DNA of 5,554 nucleotides from Euryarchaeota archaeon UBA596. GTDB lineage: Archaea; Thermoplasmatota; Poseidoniia; Poseidoniales; Poseidoniaceae. The position numbers and the translations under genes are program-made. The stretch covers positions 1-5,554 of the forward strand of contig DAGQ01000082.1 of the NCBI GenBank assembly GCA_002498205.1, read 5' to 3'. Shown piece after piece: positions 1 through 5,520 of the stretch. Under the pieces are notes generated by a model, which saw only the letters and a program-made list of their open reading frames with translations, was not told where the DNA came from and made no database searches. Positions within the stretch are counted from its first letter, which is position 1; each line of letters begins with the position of its first letter.

Positions 1-218
1 CTGAAGAAGAAGTTGCTGAAGAAGTTATTGAAAATACAACAGATGGTGATGATTTTGAATCACAATTGGCAGGAATTACTTACAATGCATCTGAAGAGCA
101 GGCGACAAAAGAAAATGGAGAGTCATCAACTAAGGATTTAAATTCTGAATGTCCAATGTGTGGTGCTTCTGTAGAACAAGGCGCATCAAAATGTTCAGTT
201 TGTGGATTTACTTTTTAA
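1..218 (+). CDS. C-terminal part of a zinc-ribbon protein, 5' end outside window
   Basis: Only the last 71 codons are present; the frame is read from base 3 and ends at TAA 216-218. The visible part has two regions. The first is a highly acidic, low-complexity stretch (runs of Glu such as EEEVAEEV, then Asp/Glu/Ser/Thr-rich sequence) that is probably a disordered linker. The second is a terminal zinc ribbon with two knuckles, CPMCGA and CSVCGF, separated by 10 residues and ending three residues later in FTF. This CxxC-x(n)-CxxCG arrangement is a double-knuckle zinc-binding module often found as an add-on tail in archaeal proteins, where it supports protein or nucleic-acid contacts. The main domain lies upstream of the window, so I cannot name the protein. 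The next gene is convergent and its stop codon lies 4 nt away, so the two transcripts must run into each other. The reading frame is secure; the function is unknown. Confidence 0.85.
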   Translation, partial: EEEVAEEVIENTTDGDDFESQLAGITYNASEEQATKENGESSTKDLNSECPMCGASVEQGASKCSVCGFTF

Positions 219-222
219 TAAA

Positions 223-624
223 TTAACAAGGAGTCCAAGCGGGAAATGGATTTGATCCATTTACGTTATCTACTATTGCAAGCACTCGACAAGGCATATT
301 AATCAAAAGTTCAAGTAAAGGAGTCACAGTAAGTGGCATTCCAATTGATTCTCTACAATCAACTAAAAGTGTAGATTGAGGGCCATATCTAGAGATCCAA
401 TCTAAAAGTTCAGCCTCATTACCTTCTGGCTCTATTCCTGTTTCATTACACCTCATAGTCCTCATTTTATTTCCAACACAGTTTGGATCTGCACCCCAAT
501 ACCACAACATACCTTGCTTAAAATACTTTGAAACTAATTCAACTTGAGTAATTGAAATCACAACTGGTCGATTTAACATCGGCATTGGTTGCCCACTTAC
601 CCAACGTCTACCTTCCTCGACCAT
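223..624 (-). CDS. hypothetical protein, 133 aa, family not recognised
   Basis: An ATG at 624-622 opens a 133-codon frame on the minus strand, ending at TAA (225-223). I do not recognise the family. The composition looks like a real folded soluble protein: four Trp, five Cys (49, 59, 90, 112, 133), and alternating hydrophobic strands and helices. There is no signal peptide or membrane segment. Likely beta strands are PVVISI (20-25), STLLVDC (84-90) and RVLAIVDN (113-120), with helices around 28-36 and 69-80. This is a small alpha/beta pattern in which two strands end in Asp. The Cys residues form no CxxC pair, so a zinc ribbon is unlikely. The end is rich in Pro and Trp (NPFPAW). In-frame sequence upstream of the ATG reaches a stop without another usual start. 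The gene converges on the preceding partial gene with a 4-nt gap and diverges from the emc3-like gene. No Shine-Dalgarno precedes the ATG, as expected for a first gene on a leaderless or short-leader archaeal mRNA. Confidence 0.7.
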   Translation of the reverse strand: MVEEGRRWVSGQPMPMLNRPVVISITQVELVSKYFKQGMLWYWGADPNCVGNKMRTMRCNETGIEPEGNEAELLDWISRYGPQSTLLVDCRESIGMPLTVTPLLELLINMPCRVLAIVDNVNGSNPFPAWTPC

Positions 625-696
625 GGAGATGCTATGTGCATCTATTTCAAGAGGCTAACGCTTAACTGTTTTAACTAAAAATTTAGGGAAGCATTG
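625..696. promoter_or_regulatory. divergent promoter region between the 133-aa gene and emc3-like gene
   Basis: About 70 bases separate the two divergent start codons, so both promoters must lie here. The AT-rich core at about 664-684 contains TTTTAACTA (669-677). Its centre is about 24 nt before the ATG at 697, a fitting distance for an archaeal TATA box driving a leaderless or very short-leader plus-strand transcript. On the minus strand the same core reads TTAAAAC roughly 45-50 nt before the ATG at 624; a weaker TTGAAATAG lies closer (649-641). The exact elements are inferred by position and composition only. Confidence 0.45.
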
Positions 697-1620
697 ATGC
701 ACCTCTTGTGTTTAAACATGAATGTGACGAGTGACGTTAGTGGTGGTGCAGGAGGTGAAACACCCCAAGCAGGAGGACAAATGATGTTCCTTTTGTTAAT
801 GATGATCATGATGATGATACTTATTGCAAATGAAAATGTCAGAAACTCTTTGATGGGTTATGCAGACCCCATATTACAACCAATAGTGCCCCAAAATTCA
901 ATTATTTTGATGGTTTTTACACTCGGTTCAGCAAGCATGGTAATTAATACAATACTAAGATCGTTTTTCATGGACCCTGTTGCTCAAGCACATATTGCAC
1001 ACAGACAAAGAGAAATTGGAAAAATGGCACAAGAAGCCAGACTTGATCAAAACAAGGTTGCTTTAGATACAGCTATGAAAATGAGAGAGAAAATGTTGCC
1101 TGACCAAATGGCCGTTCAGATGGGTGCATTCAAACCAATGATGTTCACAATGATTTTCATAATTGCAATTTTTGCCTGGCTTGCATCATCTGTTGAAAAT
1201 TTTAGGGTTGATTACATTAGTTTACCATGGAATCCAAAATGGGGATTAATTGATGATAAAGTCATGTGGTTCATCCCTGTATGGGTATTCGCATATATTT
1301 GTATGTCTGCACCATTAGGTAGAATCATTGATAGGCATATAAAATTAATTAGATACAAATCACATCCAATTGTATTAGCCGGTAAATCAATCAAAGAACC
1401 ATTTATTGAAGATTTTAGATCATTCAATGAAAAAAATAATACTTCAAGAAGTGGAAATAGAAAAAGATCTGGCACGAAAAATAAAAGTAATAAATCCAAA
1501 CAAAATACAAACAATTCAGTAAAAATTGGAGGAGAATGTGTGGTTTGTGGAGGAGTTGAAATCGAAAGAACAAATTCTGGAAAAATGAGATGTATTACTT
1601 GTAGACATGAATGGAGATGA
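697..1620 (+). CDS. EMC3/TMCO1-family (DUF106) Oxa1-superfamily membrane protein with C-terminal zinc ribbon
   Basis: This is an archaeal member of the EMC3/TMCO1 branch of the Oxa1/YidC insertase superfamily, which helps insert membrane proteins, probably near SecY and the ribosome. Numbered from ATG 697 (307 aa), it has a Gly/Ser/Thr-rich N-terminus and TM1 at about 29-44. TM2 lies at about 68-88. A charged, coiled-coil-like cytosolic segment follows at about 95-140, the family hallmark. TM3 lies at about 148-164 and TM4 at about 189-206. A basic Asn/Lys/Ser linker (about 240-278) then leads to a zinc ribbon with Cys 281, 284, 299 and 302, ending CRHEWR. TM1 and the segment before TM3 are strikingly rich in Met. 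The start is uncertain: TTG 694, ATG 697 and ATG 718 are all in frame. I chose 697 because a TATA-like box sits about 24 nt upstream. It is the first gene of the operon with cmk and cbf5, and its last codons overlap the cmk ribosome-binding region. The family call is firm; insertase activity is inferred from the family. Confidence 0.87.
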   Translation: MHLLCLNMNVTSDVSGGAGGETPQAGGQMMFLLLMMIMMMILIANENVRNSLMGYADPILQPIVPQNSIILMVFTLGSASMVINTILRSFFMDPVAQAHIAHRQREIGKMAQEARLDQNKVALDTAMKMREKMLPDQMAVQMGAFKPMMFTMIFIIAIFAWLASSVENFRVDYISLPWNPKWGLIDDKVMWFIPVWVFAYICMSAPLGRIIDRHIKLIRYKSHPIVLAGKSIKEPFIEDFRSFNEKNNTSRSGNRKRSGTKNKSNKSKQNTNNSVKIGGECVVCGGVEIERTNSGKMRCITCRHEWR

Positions 1621-1621
1621 T
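1613..1621 (+). promoter_or_regulatory. Shine-Dalgarno sequence deciding the cmk start
   Basis: GGAGATGAT matches 8 of 9 bases of the archaeal Shine-Dalgarno consensus GGAGGTGAT (complement of the 16S 3' end). It lies inside the last codons of the emc3-like gene. The GGAG core ends 8 nt before ATT 1625, close to the 7-nt spacing of GAGG before the cbf5 ATG. It cannot serve the overlapping ATG at 1617, which lies within the motif itself. Confidence 0.6.
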
Positions 1622-1624
1622 TAA

Positions 1625-2161
1625 ATTACAAAAATCACTATTAGTGGACACCCAGGAAGTGGAACTACAACATTAGTTTCAATTCTTGAAAAGAAATTCA
1701 ACTGGAAGTCAATTAATGGGGGAGAAATTTTTAGAAGCTCTGCAATTAAAAAAGAAATGAGTCTCGTTGATTTTGCAGAATTATGCCTTATTGATGATAA
1801 AGTAGACAAAGAATTAGATGAAGAACTAATTTCAATCATGGAGAAAGAAAATGGTCCCGAAATTATTGAAAGTAGACTTGCAGGACATTGGGCTAAAAAA
1901 AGGAATATAAAATGTAAAAGAATTTGGCTCAAAGTAAATGAAGAAATTAGAGCTGAAAGAGTACAAAAAAGAGAGGGAGGAGATTTATCGCACGTACTTT
2001 TCTCTATCAAACAAAGAGCTGAAAAAGATGAGTTGAGATTTCAAAAATACTATCAAATCTCATTAGAAGATATGAATCCATATTCATTAATCATAGATTG
2101 TAATAGTATTTTTCCAGAAGAAATTGCAGAAAAGGTTATTGAACATATCAATGAGGAATAA
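1625..2161 (+). CDS. cmk: archaeal-type cytidylate (CMP) kinase, apparent non-canonical ATT start
   Basis: It phosphorylates CMP/dCMP with ATP to CDP/dCDP in the cytosol. Read from ATT 1625 the product is 178 residues, normal for the archaeal family. Visible motifs are ITISG then the P-loop GHPGSGTTT (8-16), the substrate-site motif GGEIFR (32-37), SLVDFAEL (46-53), VDKELDEE (60-67), ESRLAG (82-87), IWLKVNEEIRAERVQKRE (100-117) and a C-terminal DELRFQKYY...YSLIID segment (135-158). Thr occupies the usual Walker A Lys position; I recall this as common in archaeal CMP kinases, but it should be checked. The start is the oddity. The frame holds a stop (TAA 1622-1624) immediately before ATT, and no ATG, GTG or TTG until 1757, which would delete the P-loop and the GGEIFR motif. 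ATG 1617 is in another frame and stops after 19 codons (TAG 1674-1676). So either ATT is the start, supported by a well-placed Shine-Dalgarno, or one A is missing near 1623-1625. The stop lies 2 nt before cbf5. Identity is secure; the start is not. Confidence 0.88.
   Translation: MTKITISGHPGSGTTTLVSILEKKFNWKSINGGEIFRSSAIKKEMSLVDFAELCLIDDKVDKELDEELISIMEKENGPEIIESRLAGHWAKKRNIKCKRIWLKVNEEIRAERVQKREGGDLSHVLFSIKQRAEKDELRFQKYYQISLEDMNPYSLIIDCNSIFPEEIAEKVIEHINEE
2153..2156 (+). promoter_or_regulatory. Shine-Dalgarno GAGG for cbf5
   Basis: GAGG lies within the final Glu codons of cmk, 7 nt before the ATG at 2164. It supports that start over the internal in-frame Met at residue 24, and shows that downstream genes of this operon use Shine-Dalgarno-led initiation. 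Confidence 0.6.
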
Positions 2162-2163
2162 AA

Positions 2164-3078
2164 ATGATTAATATTAATTCTGAAAGTGCCCCCACTGAAT
2201 TAAATGGATGGAGTAGGGATTTAGAATCAAGAATGAAAGCCGGATTTATATTACTTGATAAACATCCAGGTCCAACTAGTCATCAATTATCTGCTTGGGC
2301 TAGAGATCTTCTAAATTTAGACAAATTAGCACATGGAGGAACATTAGATCCTTTCGCATCAGGCGTCCTACCCCTACTACTCGGAAAAGCGATGAAACTA
2401 ACTCCATTGATTTTGAAACATCAAAAAACATATATTGCAAGTTTCAAATTAAGTTCTAAAAGTGATTTAAATGAAATTAAAAAAGCAATAAAACAATTCA
2501 CAGGCAAAATTTACAATGTACCCCCAGAAATTTCTGCAGTCAAAATCCAGGTCAGAACTAGAACTATTAAAAAATTAAAAGTTTTAGATTTTGATGGTAT
2601 TAATTTATTGTTAGAAATGGACTGTGAAGCAGGAACTTATGTAAGAACACTGGCAAGAGATTTAGGATTATTTATCGATAAGAAAATTATCTTAAAAGAA
2701 TTAAGAAGATCGAAAAGTGGAATATTTAATGAAGAAAAGTGTATTTCAATGACTCAATTATCAGACGCACTTTGGAAGTTTAAAGAATTAGGTGACGACT
2801 CAGCAATGTTAAAAATTCTTAATCCAATCGAAGAATTAGTAAGAAACTTTCCAAGAATAATAGTTAAACCATCTGCACATGAAAGTATAAAAAATGGCGC
2901 TACGATTATGATTCCTGCTGTAAGCCACATTAGTTCAAAAATAAAAAAAGGTGAAACTGTAGTTATTCAATCGAATGAAGGAATAGTACTAGCCATAGCT
3001 GAAGCTAAACTTGATTCAGCAACAATAACAGTAAAAGAAAAAGGCTCTGTCGCCCAACCAAAACATGTTTTCATTTAA
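2164..3078 (+). CDS. cbf5: Cbf5/TruB-family RNA pseudouridine synthase with PUA domain
   Basis: This is the catalytic subunit of the archaeal H/ACA guide-RNA complex (partners Nop10, Gar1 and L7Ae in the family), converting uridine to pseudouridine in rRNA and possibly U55 of tRNA. The 304-residue product is slightly shorter than typical archaeal Cbf5. Visible features are the family opening GFILLDKHPGPTSH (27-40) and the catalytic loop HGGTLDPFASGVLP (57-70) with nucleophile Asp62. Next come the conserved KTY (88-90), PPEISAVK (120-127) with RTRTI after it, CEAGTYVRTLARDLG (154-168), LKELRRSKSGIF (178-188), and a C-terminal PUA domain from about PRIIVKPSA (230-238) to the end, containing NGATIMIP (244-251). 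The PUA domain and PPxxSAVK pattern favour Cbf5 over bacterial TruB. A short N-terminal extension precedes the catalytic domain, as is usual. It is the last gene of the operon. Its stop abuts the stop of a minus-strand gene, so transcripts converge; a T5 tract at 3129-3133 is a weak terminator candidate. Confidence 0.93.
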   Translation: MININSESAPTELNGWSRDLESRMKAGFILLDKHPGPTSHQLSAWARDLLNLDKLAHGGTLDPFASGVLPLLLGKAMKLTPLILKHQKTYIASFKLSSKSDLNEIKKAIKQFTGKIYNVPPEISAVKIQVRTRTIKKLKVLDFDGINLLLEMDCEAGTYVRTLARDLGLFIDKKIILKELRRSKSGIFNEEKCISMTQLSDALWKFKELGDDSAMLKILNPIEELVRNFPRIIVKPSAHESIKNGATIMIPAVSHISSKIKKGETVVIQSNEGIVLAIAEAKLDSATITVKEKGSVAQPKHVFI

Positions 3079-3186
3079 TTATGCTTCTTCGTATTCTTCG
3101 TAAATCCATTCATCAGTTTCTAATCGAATTTTTAGTAATCCCATTACCCCACATCCTGCCTCTTTTAACCCCGGTCCCCCAACCAT
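3079..3186 (-). CDS. small protein of 35 aa, unknown function
   Basis: This short minus-strand frame runs from ATG 3186-3184 to TAA 3081-3079. The product begins MVGGPGLKEAGCGVMG, continues with LLKIRLETDEW, and ends with the acidic tail IYEEYEEA; I do not recognise it. Three things argue that it is real. A TATA-like ATAAAAGTA (3220-3212) preceded by purine-rich GAAAGC is centred about 30 nt before the ATG, right for a leaderless archaeal mRNA. The frame fills exactly the space left by cbf5, with the two stop codons touching (TAATTA at 3076-3081). The composition is protein-like, with a Gly-rich head, an amphipathic middle and an acidic tail. It has one Cys and no signal peptide or membrane segment. 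The tail repeat YEEYEE comes from a 9-bp tandem duplication. The upstream surface-protein gene is on the same strand, 92 nt away, so read-through is possible. A chance frame of 35 codons cannot be excluded without homologues. Confidence 0.55.
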   Translation of the reverse strand: MVGGPGLKEAGCGVMGLLKIRLETDEWIYEEYEEA

Positions 3187-3211
3187 GAAGCAAACTTATA
3201 CCTGAGAAGTT

Positions 3212-3220
3212 TACTTTTAT
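3212..3220 (-). promoter_or_regulatory. TATA box for the 35-aa gene
   Basis: On the minus strand this reads ATAAAAGTA, preceded directly by the purine-rich BRE-like GAAAGC (3226-3221). It ends 25 nt before the ATG at 3186, so initiation would fall at or within a few bases of the start codon. This is inferred from spacing and composition. Confidence 0.5.
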
Positions 3221-3278
3221 GCTTTCTGCTTTCAAGAAAGATTATCCGCCTAACGTATCTTGTATTTGGCCATATTCA

Positions 3279-5411
3279 TTACTTTATTCTTTGAATTTTC
3301 TTTGGACCAAAAAATAATGCTAAACTAATAAAAATAAATCCAAATAGAATAAAAAATGAGATTAGTGGGCCATCCATTAATCCTCTAGTATCTAAAGAGG
3401 AAGTGCCATCAAGGTCTTGACTTTCAATAATTCTGAAATCAAGCATTATCTCATTATTTAATTCGTTAGACTCCTGAATCAAATCATTTGAATCAACTAC
3501 AACTTTAATTACATAGTCACCTGGAGAACCAGTTAAATTCCAATTTGATAATTCAACTATTTGACTTGAACCAGCCGCTATTGATGGTATCGTAATATTG
3601 CCTATCATCTCATCACCTAAATAATACCTTACAGATACAAAAGTTGCTTCTTTAGTTCCATAATTTTCTATTACTGTTGAAATACTTACAATCGAATCTG
3701 AAAGATATTCATTATTTCCAACAATAAGTCCTTCATCATCTTTGATAATAATTGAAATAGGCTCAAGTTCTGATTCTGTGAAAGTATTAACAGTGATCTT
3801 ATGAGTTGTAACGTAATCATTATCTGAAAGTAGAAGATTTACTTCAACAACCCCAACATCTATGGGAGATAATGTAATTGTATTGTCGGAATTAATTACA
3901 GCAATTTCATGATCAACATTAAAGTCTAATTCTTCTAATAATGTTTCAGAATCAAATAGTGTCCCATTAACAATTAAAGTTTTCCCAAATTCGATCCAGA
4001 CTTCATCTGGGAAATCAAGAATTACAGGTGGATCATTTACTTCTAAAACTTCTACCAAAAATGAATCTGTCCAACTATTACCGGATGTATCAAAAACATT
4101 TACAATTATTTCAGAAACCCCATATGAATCTTCAATTTGAAAGATCTTTAAATGCCCGTCTTCAACTATAGCTTCAACAACTCCAATTGGATTGGTAGTC
4201 ACCGAAAAATTAAGTTCATCAGTTATAGTTCTGTCATCAATACAGCTATCCCTAAGAGGTATGATTTTATATTGTCCAGAATCTTCTACAAATGAATTGT
4301 TACCTATCAAATCATCAATCTCTAAACATTCAGGATCTTCATCCCATTCAGTATATTTAACACCTTGAATGGCAACCTCCTCAACTTGGATTACTGCATC
4401 GCTTGAAGAACCATTAGAGTTCCAATAAATTTGGATTCCAATCGCAAATAATACTTGGTTTGAAAAAGATAAGAACAACTCATCATCTAAATTTAAACTT
4501 ATTTCAATATTTTGAGTTAAATTATTTATTTTTTCCTCGTGAATTAAGTCTGAACCTAATTGCAATTTAATCCAACTATAATCTGGAGATATACCGCCTA
4601 AATCCCCAACAATAGAACCTGAAAAATTTAATATTAAATTCTCATATTCATAATTACTTTCCAATTCTAGAGTTGTTTCTGCTTTGACAAAATCAAATCC
4701 ACTATCTGGTAACTGGTAAACAACTCTTATTGCAACTCCATCAACTTCAAGTTGTGCTTCATCACTACCTCCTACCGATTCATAATTTAATTTGATAGAT
4801 GATGAAGAAATTGAAGTCCAATCCCAATCATAAAACGAATCTAAATCAAAATTAATATACGGACTCGATAAATAATTTAGTTCTCCTTGTGAAAAAGTAC
4901 TAGAATAAGATTGCACCATAAATACACCTGCATTGGAACTAATACTGATTTCAACCCTATCATCATTAAGTCCATTTGAAATCCTAAAGGAGGTTACTAA
5001 AGATACACTAATTAATGGGTAGTTTTCTATCGAACTAAAATCAAAGCCAGTAAGATCTATATCTGGTCCTGAAGAAATTGAAAGCAATCCATCGGGGCTT
5101 CCCACTGCAGATTCATGACCAGAAGTAGAATCGGTAGACCAAAATAATAATTCTTTCAAGTTTTGAGATCTTTGATGAGTTAAACTTAGTTTCCCATCTG
5201 CAATCATGGCATTTGTATTTTGAGCTTCCAAATTAGAAAAACCAGATTGTGTTTCAATCAACCACTCATTCGAATCATTAAAATCTCCTTGAGGTAAAAT
5301 TTCAATCTCATTAATTAAATGAATACTTCTAGAAGAAGCCATTGGAGCTAAAAGAATCAATAAAGTCATCAAAAATATAATTTTGTTCTTATTGACTTTT
5401 AATCTCACCAT
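3279..5411 (-). CDS. secreted, C-terminally anchored multi-domain surface protein with CARDB domain
   Basis: The 710-residue product has a signal peptide (basic VRLKVNKNK, then hydrophobic IIFLMTLLILLAP, probable cleavage after about residue 27). It also has one C-terminal membrane helix (about 681-701) followed by the basic tail KKIQRIK, so most of it lies outside the cell. Between these, about 35-236 and 237-356 look like two related beta-sandwich modules: both end with a matching strand, LEVDGVAIRVVY and IQVEEVAIQGVKY. Residues 362-458 and 459-545 resemble cadherin/Ig-like repeats, with the joint VNDPPVI typical of such proteins. Residues 549-663 form a CARDB domain (SISTVIENYGTKEA, then the terminal SNELNN motif); CARDB is a cell-adhesion-related bacterial/archaeal beta-sandwich. 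About nine N-glycosylation sequons are present. The only two Cys (362, 390) could form a disulfide. No protease, glycosidase or other catalytic motif was seen. A role in surface structure, adhesion or ligand binding is inferred from architecture; the ligand is unknown. Confidence 0.85.
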   Translation of the reverse strand: MVRLKVNKNKIIFLMTLLILLAPMASSRSIHLINEIEILPQGDFNDSNEWLIETQSGFSNLEAQNTNAMIADGKLSLTHQRSQNLKELLFWSTDSTSGHESAVGSPDGLLSISSGPDIDLTGFDFSSIENYPLISVSLVTSFRISNGLNDDRVEISISSNAGVFMVQSYSSTFSQGELNYLSSPYINFDLDSFYDWDWTSISSSSIKLNYESVGGSDEAQLEVDGVAIRVVYQLPDSGFDFVKAETTLELESNYEYENLILNFSGSIVGDLGGISPDYSWIKLQLGSDLIHEEKINNLTQNIEISLNLDDELFLSFSNQVLFAIGIQIYWNSNGSSSDAVIQVEEVAIQGVKYTEWDEDPECLEIDDLIGNNSFVEDSGQYKIIPLRDSCIDDRTITDELNFSVTTNPIGVVEAIVEDGHLKIFQIEDSYGVSEIIVNVFDTSGNSWTDSFLVEVLEVNDPPVILDFPDEVWIEFGKTLIVNGTLFDSETLLEELDFNVDHEIAVINSDNTITLSPIDVGVVEVNLLLSDNDYVTTHKITVNTFTESELEPISIIIKDDEGLIVGNNEYLSDSIVSISTVIENYGTKEATFVSVRYYLGDEMIGNITIPSIAAGSSQIVELSNWNLTGSPGDYVIKVVVDSNDLIQESNELNNEIMLDFRIIESQDLDGTSSLDTRGLMDGPLISFFILFGFIFISLALFFGPKKIQRIK

Positions 5412-5438
5412 GTCAAGGGGAACATTCTAAACCACTTG

Positions 5439-5445
5439 AATAAAA
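5439..5445 (-). promoter_or_regulatory. TATA box for the surface-protein gene
   Basis: On the minus strand this reads TTTTATT, ending 27 nt before the ATG at 5411. Archaeal transcription starts about 25 nt downstream of the TATA centre, so the leader would be only about 5 nt. No Shine-Dalgarno lies directly before the ATG, which fits near-leaderless expression. Confidence 0.45.
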
Positions 5446-5520
5446 CGGTCCGAAGTGTAAATTTGACCTAGTTTGTCGATTGTTTCAAATAACTCAAACA
5501 TTTCGAGTGCTTTACTAGAT
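5446..5520. other. intergenic region between surface-protein promoter and tRNA
   Basis: No convincing reading frame was seen here. The part nearest the tRNA should hold its promoter. The AT-rich stretch CAAATAACTCAAA (about 5486-5498) lies roughly 25-35 nt upstream of the tRNA 5' end and is the best but weak TATA candidate. Confidence 0.3.

Noticed and set aside
1212..1514. Minus-strand frame of 100 codons inside the emc3-like gene
   Set aside because: It lies wholly antisense to a well-supported coding region. Its Leu/Phe-rich content is the reverse reading of the Lys/Asn-rich linker and a membrane helix.
1617..1676. 19-codon frame from ATG 1617 as a leader peptide gene
   Set aside because: Its ATG lies within the Shine-Dalgarno motif and the peptide has no notable character. 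It is more simply either unused or the lost true start of cmk.
1621..2010. Minus-strand frame of 129 codons opposite cmk
   Set aside because: It is a shadow of cmk, whose family motifs are clear on the plus strand. The Ser/Leu/Phe-rich product has no motif and no promoter of its own.
1757..2161. ATG 1757 as the true start of cmk (134 aa)
   Set aside because: This would remove the P-loop and GGEIFR motif, which are intact in the same frame directly upstream. The protein could not bind ATP.
3229..3240. Inverted repeat CTTTC-AA-GAAAG as a terminator or operator
   Set aside because: The stem is 5 bp of mostly A-T pairs with a 2-base centre, too tight to form a hairpin, and it is common by chance in this AT-rich sequence.
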